Shown here one piece after another: positions 63,561 through 64,000 of a DNA stretch of 64,000 nt. The position numbers and the translations under genes were made by a program. The first letter of the stretch is position 1. The number at the start of each line of letters is the position of its first letter. Source of the stretch: Candidatus Poribacteria bacterium (lineage in GTDB: Bacteria > Poribacteria > WGA-4E > WGA-3G); contig JAGFCA010000005.1 of NCBI GenBank assembly GCA_022394755.1, positions 30,313-94,312 on the forward strand. The letters are read 5' to 3'. Under the pieces are notes generated by a model that was given only the letters and a program-made list of their open reading frames with translations, was not told the origin of the DNA and searched no databases.

Positions 63561-64000
63561 ATGATAAAGAGATTCTTTTGCACGTCCATTATAATTCTTG
63601 GAATGACTATGTGTGCATTGACACAGGCATCCACGATTGTAACTGATGGATTGGTGAGTTATTGGACCCTTGATCGAGGTCATACCGATAAGAAAAAAAT
63701 AAAGGATGTATGGGCAGATAACGACGCTACTATTCATGGCAATCCAAGTTTTGTTAATGGACACTTTCAAGATGCATTGGAATTCAATGGAAAAGATGAC
63801 TATATTAGTCTTTCGAACCTTCCCAATTTTCGATTTCAATTACGTGCATCAACCTTTGAAGCCTGGATAAAAGTCAGAAAAAATGACAAAGGAGGATACC
63901 TGTTTTTTATTCAGGAGGATTGTACGCTCTGGTATATAAGTATCAGTAGAGTACTAAATAATGAAGCGGAAGACGCAATTGGCTATGGTATCCGTTTTGG
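63561..64000 (+). CDS. secreted LamG-domain protein, 3' truncated by window
   Basis: The ATG at 63561 starts a signal peptide (TSIIILGMTMCALTQAST), then the same opening as the previous gene: TDGLVSYWTLDRG, then DNDATIHGNPSFVNGHFQDA and FNGKDDYISLSN, and the SLSN-to-FEAWIKV strand pair. The frame is open to base 64000, so about 146 residues are visible and the C-terminus with any KLTTxWG tail is outside the window. It is a tandem paralogue, starting nine bases after the previous stop. Confidence 0.85.
   Translation, partial: MIKRFFCTSIIILGMTMCALTQASTIVTDGLVSYWTLDRGHTDKKKIKDVWADNDATIHGNPSFVNGHFQDALEFNGKDDYISLSNLPNFRFQLRASTFEAWIKVRKNDKGGYLFFIQEDCTLWYISISRVLNNEAEDAIGYGIRF

Noticed and set aside
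1..64000. tRNA, rRNA or riboswitch genes
   Set aside because: I scanned for tRNA T-arm words (GGTTCGAATCC-like) and conserved rRNA strings and found no complete structure; nothing supports a call.

Overview
The window is AT-rich bacterial chromosome whose gene content points to a Candidatus Poribacteria-like organism or a close relative in the wider Planctomycetes neighbourhood, of the kind found as sponge symbionts or marine particle bacteria. The evidence is the combination of families: several phytanoyl-CoA dioxygenase (PhyH) genes, five Gfo/Idh/MocA oxidoreductases, LamG and malectin-like secreted proteins, DUF1501, DUF1549/DUF1553, a planctomycete-type cytochrome domain, a large Reg_prop propeller protein, DUF4159, and an ankyrin protein. 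Genes often come as adjacent paralogues, and the longer intergenic gaps carry short dispersed repeats and palindromes. I saw no rRNA, tRNA, CRISPR array or complete insertion sequence.

Layout. 1-4812: at least four tandem Gfo/Idh/MocA oxidoreductases, interrupted by an Rpn-type nuclease gene, ending at a bidirectional terminator. 4933-10796: two malectin-like secreted proteins, an FG-GAP/ASPIC protein, a HAD phosphatase and two paralogous lipoproteins. 11267-12514: gene remnants, including a clearly broken TolB-like propeller gene. 12604-23609: a six-gene minus-strand block read as blaI-like repressor, giant M56 peptidase fusion, DUF1501, PQQ propeller, DUF1549/DUF1553, cytochrome/WD40. 23610-25113: noncoding, with a possible repressor operator cluster and a 200-bp direct repeat. 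25114-25633: a hicAB toxin-antitoxin pair with a frameshifted toxin gene. 25685-35189: an outer-membrane protein, a 1407-residue Reg_prop lipoprotein, a DUF5060/DUF4038 glycosidase with PKD and LamG domains, and a small lipoprotein. 35654-41165: PhyH, two membrane proteins, queG and pheA. 41482-41727: a DUF5069-like gene interrupted by one in-frame TGA where a cysteine is expected, followed by a SECIS-like hairpin. 41780-49354: a UPF0182 membrane protein and a three-gene envelope group. 51002-56855: oxidoreductase, sugar isomerase-like protein, TonB-like/DUF4159 fusion, lipoprotein and glycosyltransferase 9. 57241-62142: a tight plus-strand operon PhyH-PhyH-ankyrin-AAC(3)-like-nucleotidyltransferase-PhyH. 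62709-64000: two tandem LamG proteins, the second cut by the window end.

How the genes work together. Much of the content concerns carbohydrates and the cell surface: sugar oxidoreductases and isomerase, glycosidase, malectin and LamG carbohydrate-binding folds, and outer-membrane proteins. The minus-strand block at 12604-23609 looks like one regulated unit, in which a membrane peptidase with a large extracytoplasmic part would control a BlaI repressor and a set of exported proteins. The operon at 57241-62142 looks like a small-molecule modification set. The most testable novelty is the candidate UGA-recoded DUF5069 gene. All functions are read from sequence alone, with no database search.
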